Of a stretch of DNA of 7,913 nucleotides, positions 1 to 6,100 are shown piece after piece (the first letter of the stretch is position 1; every line of letters starts with the position of its first letter). The DNA is from a bacterium. Its GTDB lineage: Bacteria; Atribacterota; JS1; SB-45; 34-128. Both the position numbers and the translations under genes were made by a program. Location: positions 1-7,913 of the forward strand of contig JAHIPR010000164.1 in the NCBI GenBank assembly GCA_018903015.1, written 5' to 3'. A model generated the notes under the pieces. It was not told the DNA's origin, did no database searches, and worked only from the letters and a program-made list of their open reading frames with translations.

Positions 1-147
1 AAAAGCAGATATTCCGGGGAGTATTTTATTTCTATTCTTATATAGATCAACGGCATCAACCAAACTAACTGCAACAATTATTATTATTAAAGATAACAAT
101 ATTTTTCTTATCTTACCGTTCTTTTTCTTCTTTGGATAATATTTCAA
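1..147 (-). CDS. N-terminus of a membrane-anchored protein, cut by the window edge (possibly VanW/YoaR-like)
   Basis: Forty-nine codons are open from a TTG at 147-145 to the left edge. The start is supported by AAGGAG at 162-157, nine bases upstream, and by an in-frame TAA at 165-163. No ATG lies between that stop and the TTG. Residues 1-15 are very basic (MKYYPKKKKNGKIRK). Residues 16-29 are a hydrophobic run rich in Leu, Ile and Val, so the protein is probably anchored once in the membrane with the rest outside. The visible part ends in NKILPGISAF. An 'x-I-x-P-G-x' segment right after the anchor is typical of VanW/YoaR-type and PG_binding_4 cell-wall proteins, but ten residues are too few to decide. 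The reading frame and start are well supported; the family is a guess. Confidence 0.6.
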   Translation of the reverse strand, partial: MKYYPKKKKNGKIRKILLSLIIIIVAVSLVDAVDLYKNRNKILPGISAF

Positions 148-244
148 TAAATTGCACTCCTTTTATTTTTGTTTTTTCTTACTTCTTACATATTTTCACT
201 ACATTAGTGCGCAAACTTTTCTTCTTTGTCCTCTATCACCTGTG

Positions 245-262
245 GGCACGATACATCGTGCC
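245..262. repeat. Perfect 8-bp palindrome GGCACGAT-AC-ATCGTGCC
   Basis: The two 8-base arms are exact reverse complements with a 2-base centre. As RNA it would form GGCACG/CGTGCC with a 6-base loop. There is no T-run behind it on either strand, so it is not an intrinsic terminator. On the minus strand it is preceded by GTAGGGCAGA and followed by CAC. This resembles dispersed 'GTAGGGGCACG...CGTGCCC' palindromes known from intergenic regions of several bacteria. Membership in such a family is inferred. Confidence 0.55.
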
Positions 263-296
263 TCTGCCCTACCTCCTGAATCCTAATTCTCTTCAC

Positions 297-324
297 GCGA
301 TACTCGATATACGATACGCAATAC
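297..324. repeat. Four degenerate 7-base tandem repeats
   Basis: The bases split into GCGATAC, TCGATAT, ACGATAC and GCAATAC, all variants of an NCGATAC unit. This could be slippage-derived or part of the dispersed repeat just to the left. No function can be read from it. Confidence 0.45.
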
Positions 325-340
325 TTTTACTATAAATTAG

Positions 341-369
341 TTGATAATTTATCAATATTTAGGTATAAT
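341..369 (+). promoter_or_regulatory. Sigma-70-type promoter of tRNA-Gly
   Basis: TTGATA at 341-346 (-35) and a perfect TATAAT at 364-369 (-10) are separated by exactly 17 bases. Transcription would begin near 376, about 12 bases before the mature tRNA. The -35 box lies inside a perfect palindrome, TTGATAA-T-TTATCAA (341-355), which could be an operator or just an AT-rich coincidence. Confidence 0.75.
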
Positions 370-387
370 ATCTGAGGCAAAATAATT

Positions 388-463
388 GCGGGAATAGCTC
401 AGGTGGTAGAGCGTTGGCTTCCCAAGCCAAAGGTCGCGGGTTCGAACCCCGTTTCCCGCTCCA
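388..463 (+). tRNA. tRNA-Gly, anticodon CCC, with encoded CCA
   Basis: A complete 76-base cloverleaf folds. The acceptor stem is GCGGGAA (388-394) with TTCCCGC (453-459). The D arm is GCTC/GAGC, the anticodon stem is TTGGC/GCCAA with loop TTCCCAA, the variable loop is AGGTC, and the T arm is GCGGG/CCCGT around TTCGAAC. The anticodon is CCC at 421-423, reading GGG glycine codons. The discriminator base is T460, and the first acceptor pairs are G-C, C-G and G-C, both matching bacterial tRNA-Gly identity. CCA is encoded at 461-463. The gene stands alone behind its own promoter and is followed by TTTTTT (464-469). It points at the convergent pcm gene, whose stop codon begins 10 bases away. Confidence 0.97.
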
Positions 464-469
464 TTTTTT
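464..469 (+). terminator. T-run directly after tRNA-Gly
   Basis: Six T bases follow the encoded CCA at once, with no separate hairpin. The GC-rich tRNA arms before it could help release of the polymerase. This is a plausible but minimal terminator for the tRNA transcript. Confidence 0.35.
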
Positions 470-473
470 ATTG

Positions 474-1118
474 CTACCAACCATATTTACCCACTAAAGG
501 GACAAAAACACATCCACCATAATTTGATATTTTTAATTTACCTTTTTCTTTAATCCCCAGCAGGAGATCCTGAGAAAAAGAATTGCCTACAGGGATTACC
601 ATTCTTCCCTTTTCATTTAATTGATCTATTAAACTTCTCGGTATTTCCGGAGCACCCGCAGTGACTATAATGCCATCATAAGGAGAATATTCCTCCAAGC
701 CCTTGCTCCCGTCTTCTACGATTACTTTAACATTTTTTATTTCTAATTCTTTCAGTATTTTTTCCGCTCTATCTGCCAGCAGACTAAAGCGTTCTATGCT
801 GTAAACCATTTTAGCTAATTTAGACAAAATCGCCGCCTGATAACCTGAACCGGTTCCCACTTCCAAAACAGTTTCCGAACCTTTAAGAGAAAGGCATTGA
901 GTCATTAAGGCAACCATAAAAGGTTGAGAGATGGTCTGCCCCATACCTATGGACAAAGGACAATCCAGATAGGCATTATCTTTTTCTCCCTCCAAGACAA
1001 ATTTTTCTCGGGGAATACTGCTCATAGCTGAAAGAACCCTTTCGTCTCTGATACCCCTTCCCTTTATCTGATACCTTATCATCTCTTCCCGTACTTTTTC
1101 AAAATCCATAAAAACCAC
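474..1118 (-). CDS. pcm: Protein-L-isoaspartate O-methyltransferase
   Basis: The enzyme uses SAM to methylate the free carboxyl of isoaspartyl residues in aged proteins, which starts their repair to aspartate; it acts in the cytoplasm. Numbering from the GTG at 1118, the family marks are GMGQTISQP (58-66), the SAM-binding motif VLEVGTGSGYQAA (84-96), VEDGSKGL (134-141), IVTAGAPEIP (151-160) and the C-terminal FVPLVG (205-210). Length, 211-214 residues, is normal for bacterial Pcm. Two starts are possible: GTG at 1118, or ATG at 1109 giving a protein beginning MDFEKVREEM. The ATG is preferred because AAGTGG lies five bases before it, whereas the GTG has no spaced ribosome binding site. It is the last gene of a four-gene operon starting with the FAD dehydrogenase. 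No hairpin terminator follows its TAG before the antisense of the tRNA gene. Confidence 0.95.
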   Translation of the reverse strand: MVFMDFEKVREEMIRYQIKGRGIRDERVLSAMSSIPREKFVLEGEKDNAYLDCPLSIGMGQTISQPFMVALMTQCLSLKGSETVLEVGTGSGYQAAILSKLAKMVYSIERFSLLADRAEKILKELEIKNVKVIVEDGSKGLEEYSPYDGIIVTAGAPEIPRSLIDQLNEKGRMVIPVGNSFSQDLLLGIKEKGKLKISNYGGCVFVPLVGKYGW

Positions 1119-1143
1119 TTCTTCTTATATTAGTATTCGCTGT

Positions 1144-1359
1144 TTAACTTCCGAAAAAACGTTCTACAACATGATTACCCCTTATCGTTTCTACTATAAC
1201 AAAAACGAGTATAGCTATCAAGAATCCGAGCAGCATGCGAAAAAAAAAGATTGCTCCCTTGACTTTCGAGTTATCAGTGTGGTAAAGCCTTACTATAAAT
1301 CTGGAAAGTACCAAAATTATAAAAACCAAAATTAAAATTAAATATATCTGTTCATTCAT
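1144..1359 (-). CDS. Small two-helix membrane protein of unknown function
   Basis: I do not recognise the family. The 71 residues contain two hydrophobic segments, about 5-23 and 35-58, joined by a polar loop (RLYHTDNSKVK). The short tail GNHVVERFFGS follows the second helix. A hairpin of two transmembrane helices with both ends on the same face is the likely topology. The ATG at 1359 has GGAG about eleven bases upstream and AAAGAG touching the start, so the ribosome binding site is weak to fair. It sits between surE (28 bases upstream) and pcm (25 bases downstream) on the same strand, which argues that it is real and co-transcribed. It may be a small envelope protein regulated with the survival genes, but its role is unknown. 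Confidence 0.75.
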   Translation of the reverse strand: MNEQIYLILILVFIILVLSRFIVRLYHTDNSKVKGAIFFFRMLLGFLIAILVFVIVETIRGNHVVERFFGS

Positions 1360-1387
1360 CTCTTTTATTTCTCCGAACTATAATCTT

Positions 1388-2158
1388 CTATTTAAAATTC
1401 CATTTTTTTGCCCAATCTTTGACTTTAGGCATCATCTGATAATTGGTTAAATCTAAAGAAAGCGGGGTTATAGACACCTTATTATTATTAATTGCTTCAA
1501 AATCAGTATCGGGTTCTATATTTCCTTCTGGCAGCTCTCCTCCCAACCAATAATGGGTAGTCCCCTGAGGGTCATGTATTATCTTCACTTCATTCTGATA
1601 TACTCTTTTACCGTGTCTGGTTATCTCTACCCCTTTAATTTCTTCACAATCGATATTGGGAAAATTAACATTTAAGACTAAATTTGGGGGTAAATTATTT
1701 TTCATCAGATTAGAAGCTATTTTTTTTGTAAATAAGGCTGCCGATTCAAATTTAAAGTCTTCAAAACCGGCTATGGAAACAGCTAAAGATGGAACATTCC
1801 TCATCGCTCCTTCCACTGCTGCCGAAACTGTACCAGAATAGAAAATATCATCACCCAGATTCGGTCCCCGGTTAATTCCTGATACAATTAAATCGGGCTT
1901 TTCGTCTTTCATAATTTCCAGTAAGCCAATAATGACACAATCCGCCGGTGTGCCGTCTAAGGAAAATCCCCAAAAATCACCGTTTATTTTTACTTTCCTA
2001 ATTCTCAAAGGTTTACGTAGAGTCATAGCATGGCCTATAGTACTCCTTTCCCTATCGGGAGCAATGACTGTAACCTCTGCAATATTATCTAATTGCTTTT
2101 TTAAAATTTGAATCCCTTCTGAATATATTCCATCGTCATTAGTTAAAAGTATTTTCAT
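1388..2158 (-). CDS. surE: 5'/3'-nucleotidase SurE
   Basis: SurE is a divalent-metal nucleoside 5'- and 3'-monophosphate phosphatase of the cytoplasm, tied to survival in stationary phase. The N-terminus MKILLTNDDGIYSEGI carries the metal-binding pair D8-D9. S39 in APDRERST and N96 in VSGINRGPN complete the metal site. SLDGTPADCV (66-75) and YSGTVSAAVEGA (107-118) are further hallmark motifs. The length of 256 residues is usual. Its ATG begins three bases after the stop of the FAD dehydrogenase and has only a weak AAG upstream, so translation is probably coupled to the preceding gene. The surE-pcm neighbourhood is conserved across many bacteria; here one small membrane protein gene lies between the two. 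Confidence 0.96.
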   Translation of the reverse strand: MKILLTNDDGIYSEGIQILKKQLDNIAEVTVIAPDRERSTIGHAMTLRKPLRIRKVKINGDFWGFSLDGTPADCVIIGLLEIMKDEKPDLIVSGINRGPNLGDDIFYSGTVSAAVEGAMRNVPSLAVSIAGFEDFKFESAALFTKKIASNLMKNNLPPNLVLNVNFPNIDCEEIKGVEITRHGKRVYQNEVKIIHDPQGTTHYWLGGELPEGNIEPDTDFEAINNNKVSITPLSLDLTNYQMMPKVKDWAKKWNFK

Positions 2159-2161
2159 AAT

Positions 2162-3556
2162 TTACTTATTTTTATTTCCCCTTTTTAATATTTCATCAGC
2201 TACTATAATTCCTGAGGTAGAGGCCTGAATAAGCCCCCGGGTTATACCGGCACCATCACCGGCAGCAAACAGATTGGTAACTTTTGTCTCCAAACAGTCG
2301 GAAAGTTCTAAGCGTGAAGAATAAAATTTTACTTCTACTCCATACAAGAGGGTATGCTTGGAATAGACTCCGGGTGCAATTATATCCATAGCTTTTAGCA
2401 TTTCCAGGATATCGGAAAGTATTCTATAGGGCAGGACAAAGCTGAGGTCCCCCGGAGTAGCTTCTTTTAAAGTGGGATTGACTATAGAGTGTGTAAGTCT
2501 GTCCGGTGTGGATCTCCTGCCTAACTCCAAATCCCCCAATCTTTGCACAATCACCCCTCCGCTTAAAATATTAGCCAGATGCGCAATGTATTTTCCGTAA
2601 GCAATCGGTTCTTTAAAAGGTTCGGTAAAATGGGTACTGACCAATACAGCAAAATTAGTGTTATCAGTACGGTGCTTTTGATAACTGTGTCCATTTACCG
2701 AAGTGATACCGTCACTAAATTCAGTAACCACTTCCCCGTAAGGACACATACAGAAAGTACGAACTCTATCATCAAACATCTGAGTGTAATAGACTAATTT
2801 TGATTCGTATACTGCGTCTGTTAAACGCTTCATGACAATGGCCGGAACTTCGACTCTTACTCCAACATCTACCGGATTATTAGCTATTTTTATATCTAGA
2901 GCTTCTGCCTGCTCTTTCAGCCATTCAGAACCTGCTCTCCCCGGCATAACCACTATATATTTTCCTTTTATTGTTTCGCCTTTTTTCGTCTCAATTCCTA
3001 TAGCCCTTCCTTTGTCCATCAATATTTTTTTGACTTTGGTATCGGTTTTAATATCAATTTTATGCTTTAAGTAATCCTGCATCTTCTTTAATATTTCTAC
3101 ACATTTTTCTGTCCCTAAATGTCTGATTCTGGTAGGTATTAATTTCAATTTTGCCAAAGAAGCTTCTTTTTTGAGAATATCTATCTTCTCTTCTTCTGTA
3201 CCGTAAACAGTTTTATCTGCTCCGAATTCGAGATAAATATCATCAGCATATTTAATTAATTCAGCTACTTTGTCCTTATCAATATAATTATCTAACTGTC
3301 CTCCGATTTCGGTAGATAAATTTAATTTACCGTCACTAAAGGCTCCGGCTCCTCCCCATCCGGAAATTATTGCACAGGGAGAACAATGAAAACATCCGCC
3401 GCCTTTACTTCTCATCAGGCACTCTCTTTTTTCAATCTCATTTCCTTTTTCTAATATCAATACTGAAAGATTATTTTTCCTGGTCAGCTCAAGAGCGGTA
3501 AAAATCCCGGCCGGTCCTGCACCAATAATGATAACATCATATTCTTTCTTCTTCAT
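2162..3556 (-). CDS. FAD-dependent dehydrogenase, COG2509 type
   Basis: This 464-residue flavoprotein belongs to the large two-dinucleotide-binding-domain superfamily, close to COG2509, whose substrate is unknown. The N-terminal Rossmann motif is DVIIIGAGPAGIFTALEL (7-24). A cysteine cluster follows (C46, C55, C58, C61), then GWGGAGAFSDGKL (66-78), a signature of this family. The FAD-contacting C-terminal motif LFAAGDGAGITRGLIQAS lies at 429-446. There is no signal peptide, so it is cytoplasmic. The ATG at 3556 has AAAGGTGAG ending about five bases upstream. It is the first gene of the operon leading into surE, three bases apart. The four cysteines (spacing C-x8-C-x2-C-x2-C) could bind metal or an iron-sulfur cluster; this is inference. 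A physiological link to SurE or Pcm is not obvious beyond shared transcription. Confidence 0.88.
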   Translation of the reverse strand: MKKKEYDVIIIGAGPAGIFTALELTRKNNLSVLILEKGNEIEKRECLMRSKGGGCFHCSPCAIISGWGGAGAFSDGKLNLSTEIGGQLDNYIDKDKVAELIKYADDIYLEFGADKTVYGTEEEKIDILKKEASLAKLKLIPTRIRHLGTEKCVEILKKMQDYLKHKIDIKTDTKVKKILMDKGRAIGIETKKGETIKGKYIVVMPGRAGSEWLKEQAEALDIKIANNPVDVGVRVEVPAIVMKRLTDAVYESKLVYYTQMFDDRVRTFCMCPYGEVVTEFSDGITSVNGHSYQKHRTDNTNFAVLVSTHFTEPFKEPIAYGKYIAHLANILSGGVIVQRLGDLELGRRSTPDRLTHSIVNPTLKEATPGDLSFVLPYRILSDILEMLKAMDIIAPGVYSKHTLLYGVEVKFYSSRLELSDCLETKVTNLFAAGDGAGITRGLIQASTSGIIVADEILKRGNKNK

Positions 3557-3607
3557 ATCATCTCACCTTTAAATTATTTTTTCCATACCTATTAATTTTA
3601 TAGTATT

Positions 3608-3637
3608 TTTATAGATAAAACAAATAAAATATAACAA
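3608..3637 (-). promoter_or_regulatory. Possible promoter of the FAD dehydrogenase-surE-pcm operon
   Basis: On the minus strand TTGTTA (3637-3632) and TATAAA (3613-3608) are 18 bases apart, about 50 bases upstream of the start codon. A second TATAAA at 3602-3597 has a poorer -35 at 15 bases. The region is very AT-rich, so chance matches are likely. Confidence 0.35.
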
Positions 3638-3643
3638 TTTTTT

Positions 3644-3690
3644 AAAAAGTAAATCCCGCCCTTTTCATGAAGTGACGAGATTTTTCTTTC
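3644..3690. terminator. Hairpin with T-runs on both strands (bidirectional terminator-like)
   Basis: AAATCCCG (3651-3658) pairs with CGAGATTT (3676-3683) over eight positions including one G-T pair, with a 17-base loop containing TTCATGAA. On plus the stem runs into TTTTTCTTTC. On minus it is followed by ACTTTTT. On minus it would stop transcripts coming from the radical SAM gene before the FAD dehydrogenase operon begins. Confidence 0.45.
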
Positions 3691-3824
3691 TAAATTGAAT
3701 CTCCGGGCACTTTCCGTTATTAGGTAACCTTGCTATCTTGTTCTAAAACTTTAAACATTCTAAGGAACTCAAATATTTCTTTATTTAAATGGGTTCTGGT
3801 CTCAACAGGATGTTACATTTGACC

Positions 3825-3849
3825 AAAAAAATGACAAATGACCGTTGTC
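3825..3849 (-). terminator. Weak intrinsic terminator after the radical SAM gene
   Basis: On the minus strand GACAA (3849-3845) pairs with TTGTC (3837-3833) across a 7-base loop. A seven-T run (3831-3825) follows after one base. The stem is short and begins 10 bases after the TGA stop. An alternative pairing of TGACA with TGTCA uses part of the same sequence. Confidence 0.4.
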
Positions 3850-3859
3850 CCCTGTCATC

Positions 3860-4687
3860 TCAAGTATCTTTTCTCTTATGATGAAAATAGATTTTACAAC
3901 TAATTTTATTCTTTTTACAGAATTCTTTTATTTTATTTTCCTCAATATTCCAGTAATCGCTATTTTTTGAGTAGATATTTTTGTATATTTCAATAAGTTC
4001 TGGCCTATTCTTTCTAAGAAATCTAAAAATTTCACTTTTGATAGAGGGATATAGATTTAGGTTTTCAAACCAATATTCATCCACAAAAGATTTGGTTTGA
4101 TTGATTATTTTTTCCCAATCCGTTATTTGTGAAAAGATCGGAGAGATAAAAAGGGCTGTGGGTATTTTCGCTTTATGGAGCTCTTTCAAAGCATTTATTT
4201 TTTGTTCCGCTGGAGATGATAGAGGCTCTATTTGTTTCCTTAGTTTTTCGTCTGTAATTGAAAAAGAAAGAGCTACAATACAATTTTTAAATTGCTTAAA
4301 TAAATCAATATCTCTAACTACTAAATCTGACTTGGTAATCAAATTTAAATGTGGCTGAAGTGGTGTAAGTCTTTCAATAATTTTTCTGGTGAGTTTATAT
4401 TTTCCCTCAATTGGTTGGTAGGGATCGGTAACAGAACTAATTGTTATGGATTTCCCCCTGTATTTATTTGTATTTTTTGGAATCAAGTCAGGAGCATTAT
4501 TTTTTATATCAACAAAAGAACCCCATAGTTCGGTATGACCTGTAAATCTTTTCATAAATCTTGCATAACAATATTTACAGCCATGCGTACATCCAACATA
4601 GGGGTTTATAACAAAATCTTCATCTGGTAAATTTGTTTTCACAATTATCGTTTTTGCTTTAATTTCTTTAATTTTCATCATACTCAT
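3860..4687 (-). CDS. SPL-family radical SAM protein (COG1533-like)
   Basis: The radical SAM cluster motif GCTHGCKYCYARF supplies the three iron-sulfur ligands C33, C37 and C40. Next come SVTDPYQPIE (85-94), TKSDLVVRDIDL (118-129) and the KQIEPLSSP...KIPTALFISPIFSQITD block (151-190). Together these mark the SplB-like COG1533 group rather than a generic radical SAM enzyme. At 275 residues it is a little shorter than many COG1533 proteins. Genuine spore photoproduct lyase repairs UV-damaged DNA in spores, but most COG1533 members have no proven substrate, so DNA repair should not be assumed. The ATG at 4687 has only a weak site (TTGAG); ATG codons also occur at residues 3 and 4. A perfect palindrome ends 16 bases upstream, between this gene and the methyltransferase. 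Confidence 0.85.
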   Translation of the reverse strand: MSMMKIKEIKAKTIIVKTNLPDEDFVINPYVGCTHGCKYCYARFMKRFTGHTELWGSFVDIKNNAPDLIPKNTNKYRGKSITISSVTDPYQPIEGKYKLTRKIIERLTPLQPHLNLITKSDLVVRDIDLFKQFKNCIVALSFSITDEKLRKQIEPLSSPAEQKINALKELHKAKIPTALFISPIFSQITDWEKIINQTKSFVDEYWFENLNLYPSIKSEIFRFLRKNRPELIEIYKNIYSKNSDYWNIEENKIKEFCKKNKISCKIYFHHKRKDT

Positions 4688-4703
4688 AGCATCTCAAGAT
4701 TAT

Positions 4704-4741
4704 TACAATGTCAAGGGGACGGCAGACCCCTTGACATTGTA
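4704..4741. repeat. Perfect 15-bp inverted repeat with 8-base loop, REP-like
   Basis: TACAATGTCAAGGGG (4704-4718) and CCCCTTGACATTGTA (4727-4741) are exact reverse complements around ACGGCAGA. The element touches the stop codon of the methyltransferase (TAG, 4745-4743) and ends 16 bases before the radical SAM start. No T-run follows on either strand, so it is not a standard terminator. Its GGGG...GACCCC core resembles REP-type palindromes mobilised by Y1 (TnpA-REP) transposases; that link is inferred. As RNA the hairpin could protect or mark a cleavage point in a joint transcript. Confidence 0.8.
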
Positions 4742-4742
4742 T

Positions 4743-5495
4743 CTAAGGCTTTTGAACCAACCAAAATACGCAATCAGTGGAAAACTTCTTTACTTCTTCT
4801 GACTCTTCACACAATTCTGAACGTGAAACCCCCCCTATTAAGATAAATCCTTCTTCTTGCAAACTTGAAATTACTTCTTCCCTGGTGGGAAAATGAAGAA
4901 AAATGTCTCTCTCTTCCATTTTTATAATCTTATCTCCAAATTCGTGTAAACTTTTATCTTGTATATGCAATGCCCATTTTTTCTTCTCCTCTTGCCAAAA
5001 TGATTCATACTCTTTACCGCTATCGCGGTCATGAGTGGTAAACAAGAAATATCCTTCAGGTTTTAATATGCGCTTTATCTCTTTTAACACCTTTATGCGA
5101 TTTTCCTTTCTCGGTATCTGCATTATCCCATTAAAGGAAAATAGTGCTACCTCAAAGGTTTCATCATCATAATCTAAACAAGCCACATCTCCCACCCTAA
5201 AACTTATATTATAATTCAAATTTTTGCTGATTCTTCTGGCTTGCACTATCATCGCTTCCGATAAATCCAAACCTTCTATCAAATGATAACCAAGCTTGTA
5301 GAGCCCTATGGTTGTTCTCCCTGCACCACATCCGATATCTAAAATTCGGTTTTCCGGATTAAAATATTTTTCAATCATCATCTTTTCAGATTCCCAAAGT
5401 CCAACTTCACTAACTGCTTTTGCGTAATCTGAAACTGTTTTTTCTGTGGTAAATGATTTTCTGATAAAATCTGTATCAACTTTTCTTATAGTCAT
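4743..5495 (-). CDS. Class I SAM-dependent methyltransferase, substrate unknown
   Basis: The 250-residue protein has the full class I Rossmann set: motif I RILDIGCGAGRTT (50-62), the acidic strand-2 end GLDLSEAMI (75-83), VGDVACLDYDDETF (101-114) before the substrate-facing SFNGIMQI (120-127), and IKRILKPEGYFLFTTH (140-155). It resembles the Methyltransf_11/25 and UbiE-like groups. The C-terminal part (about 160-250) is rich in Glu and Lys and probably forms the substrate lid. The small-molecule or protein target cannot be named. The ATG at 5495 has GAGGG ten bases upstream and AAAGAG adjacent. It follows the GNAT gene after 109 bases and precedes the palindrome and radical SAM gene. No missing motif or frameshift is seen. 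Confidence 0.88.
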   Translation of the reverse strand: MTIRKVDTDFIRKSFTTEKTVSDYAKAVSEVGLWESEKMMIEKYFNPENRILDIGCGAGRTTIGLYKLGYHLIEGLDLSEAMIVQARRISKNLNYNISFRVGDVACLDYDDETFEVALFSFNGIMQIPRKENRIKVLKEIKRILKPEGYFLFTTHDRDSGKEYESFWQEEKKKWALHIQDKSLHEFGDKIIKMEERDIFLHFPTREEVISSLQEEGFILIGGVSRSELCEESEEVKKFSTDCVFWLVQKP

Positions 5496-5604
5496 CTCTT
5501 TATAACCCTCACTTTAAAAAATTTCAATAGTATTTATAACGAATTTACCTAAATTAAGAAACTGTCACCTGACTTAAATATCAAAACTTTTAAATATTAT
5601 TTCA

Positions 5605-6072
5605 TCATTTATATTCCATCATTATAAATTCATCGCTGCCTATTAAAGTATCCTTTTGGTAAACATCGGTTATTTCAAAACCAGCCTTTTCATAACATTT
5701 GATTGCTCGTTTATTGAAAGAACGGACTTCTAAAGCAATCTTTTTACTGCCATACCTCTTTTTGCACTCATTTTTTAGCAATTCCATAATGATATTGCCT
5801 AAACCTTGCCCACATAATGAAGGCTTTAATCCCAATCCAACCAAAACAAAATCCTTATTTTCTATAAATCTTATATATCCACATAAATTATTACTCTCAT
5901 CAATAACGGCAGTAAATTCATTCTTTCTTTTCTCCTCTATTGTTATCCCCCATCTTTGTTGGTTTAGAGTATCCCAATCCGGATAATTATAAATAGAATA
6001 AATTTCTTCGTATTTCCAACAACATATTTGTTTTGCATGATCTTCAGTTAGAATTTCTAATTTTAAATTCAT
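5605..6072 (-). CDS. GNAT-family N-acetyltransferase
   Basis: This single-domain acetyltransferase has 155 residues. Motif A, LVGLGLKPSLCGQGLGNIIMELL (77-99), includes the pyrophosphate-binding loop CGQGLG, matching Q/R-x-x-G-x-G/A, so acetyl-CoA binding is well supported. Motif B, EVRSFNKRAIKCYEKAGFE (115-133), is the classic N-x-x-A-x-x-x-Y-E-K-x-GF ending. The N-terminal third, rich in Trp and Tyr (WKYEEIYSIYNYPDW, 19-33), would shape the acceptor pocket. The acceptor (amino acid, polyamine, drug or protein N-terminus) cannot be told. The ATG at 6072 has only a weak AAGTGA upstream. It starts 42 bases after the nucleosidase-like gene, across a short AAAAT repeat. Confidence 0.88.
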   Translation of the reverse strand: MNLKLEILTEDHAKQICCWKYEEIYSIYNYPDWDTLNQQRWGITIEEKRKNEFTAVIDESNNLCGYIRFIENKDFVLVGLGLKPSLCGQGLGNIIMELLKNECKKRYGSKKIALEVRSFNKRAIKCYEKAGFEITDVYQKDTLIGSDEFIMMEYK

Positions 6073-6100
6073 TATCTATCACTTACTTTCTTTATAACAT

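Larger units (their letters stand above)
148..340. other. Intergenic stretch between the left-edge gene and the tRNA promoter
   Basis: No convincing gene is seen on either strand. It holds the ribosome binding site of the left-edge gene (162-157), a GGCACGAT palindrome (245-262) and four degenerate 7-base repeats (297-324). It has locally higher G+C than its surroundings between about 240 and 300. An open frame crosses it on the plus strand but has no ribosome binding site, and its translation reads as low-complexity Phe/Leu/Tyr. Confidence 0.6.
3557..3859. other. 303-base gene-free spacer upstream of the FAD dehydrogenase operon
   Basis: The spacer contains a possible operon promoter (3608-3637), a hairpin with T-runs on both strands (about 3644-3690) and a weaker terminator-like hairpin next to the radical SAM stop codon (3825-3849). 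The middle part, about 3690-3815, shows no open frame with a ribosome binding site. I read short in-frame stretches on plus but recognise no transposase or other relic. Confidence 0.6.

Noticed and set aside
132..335. Plus-strand open frame of 67 codons before the tRNA
   Set aside because: It has no ribosome binding site, its product is low-complexity Phe/Leu/Tyr, and it crosses the palindrome, the 7-base repeats and the minus-strand UUG start region.
3557..3700. Riboswitch or T-box leader upstream of the FAD dehydrogenase
   Set aside because: No T-box consensus (such as TGGNACCGCG) and no known riboswitch core could be found; the hairpin is better explained as a terminator.
3690..3859. Possible transposase relic in the spacer after the radical SAM gene
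   Set aside because: Short open stretches occur on plus but no DDE, HUH or helix-turn-helix motif is readable and there are no clear terminal repeats; left as unassigned spacer.
3860..4687. Calling the radical SAM gene a spore photoproduct lyase (splB)
   Set aside because: COG1533 proteins share the motif set but most are not photoproduct lyases, and nothing else here points to sporulation.
4704..4741. Palindrome as an intrinsic terminator of the methyltransferase gene
   Set aside because: The stem is perfect but no T-run follows on the minus strand (the next bases are ATAATC), so it lacks the second half of an intrinsic terminator.
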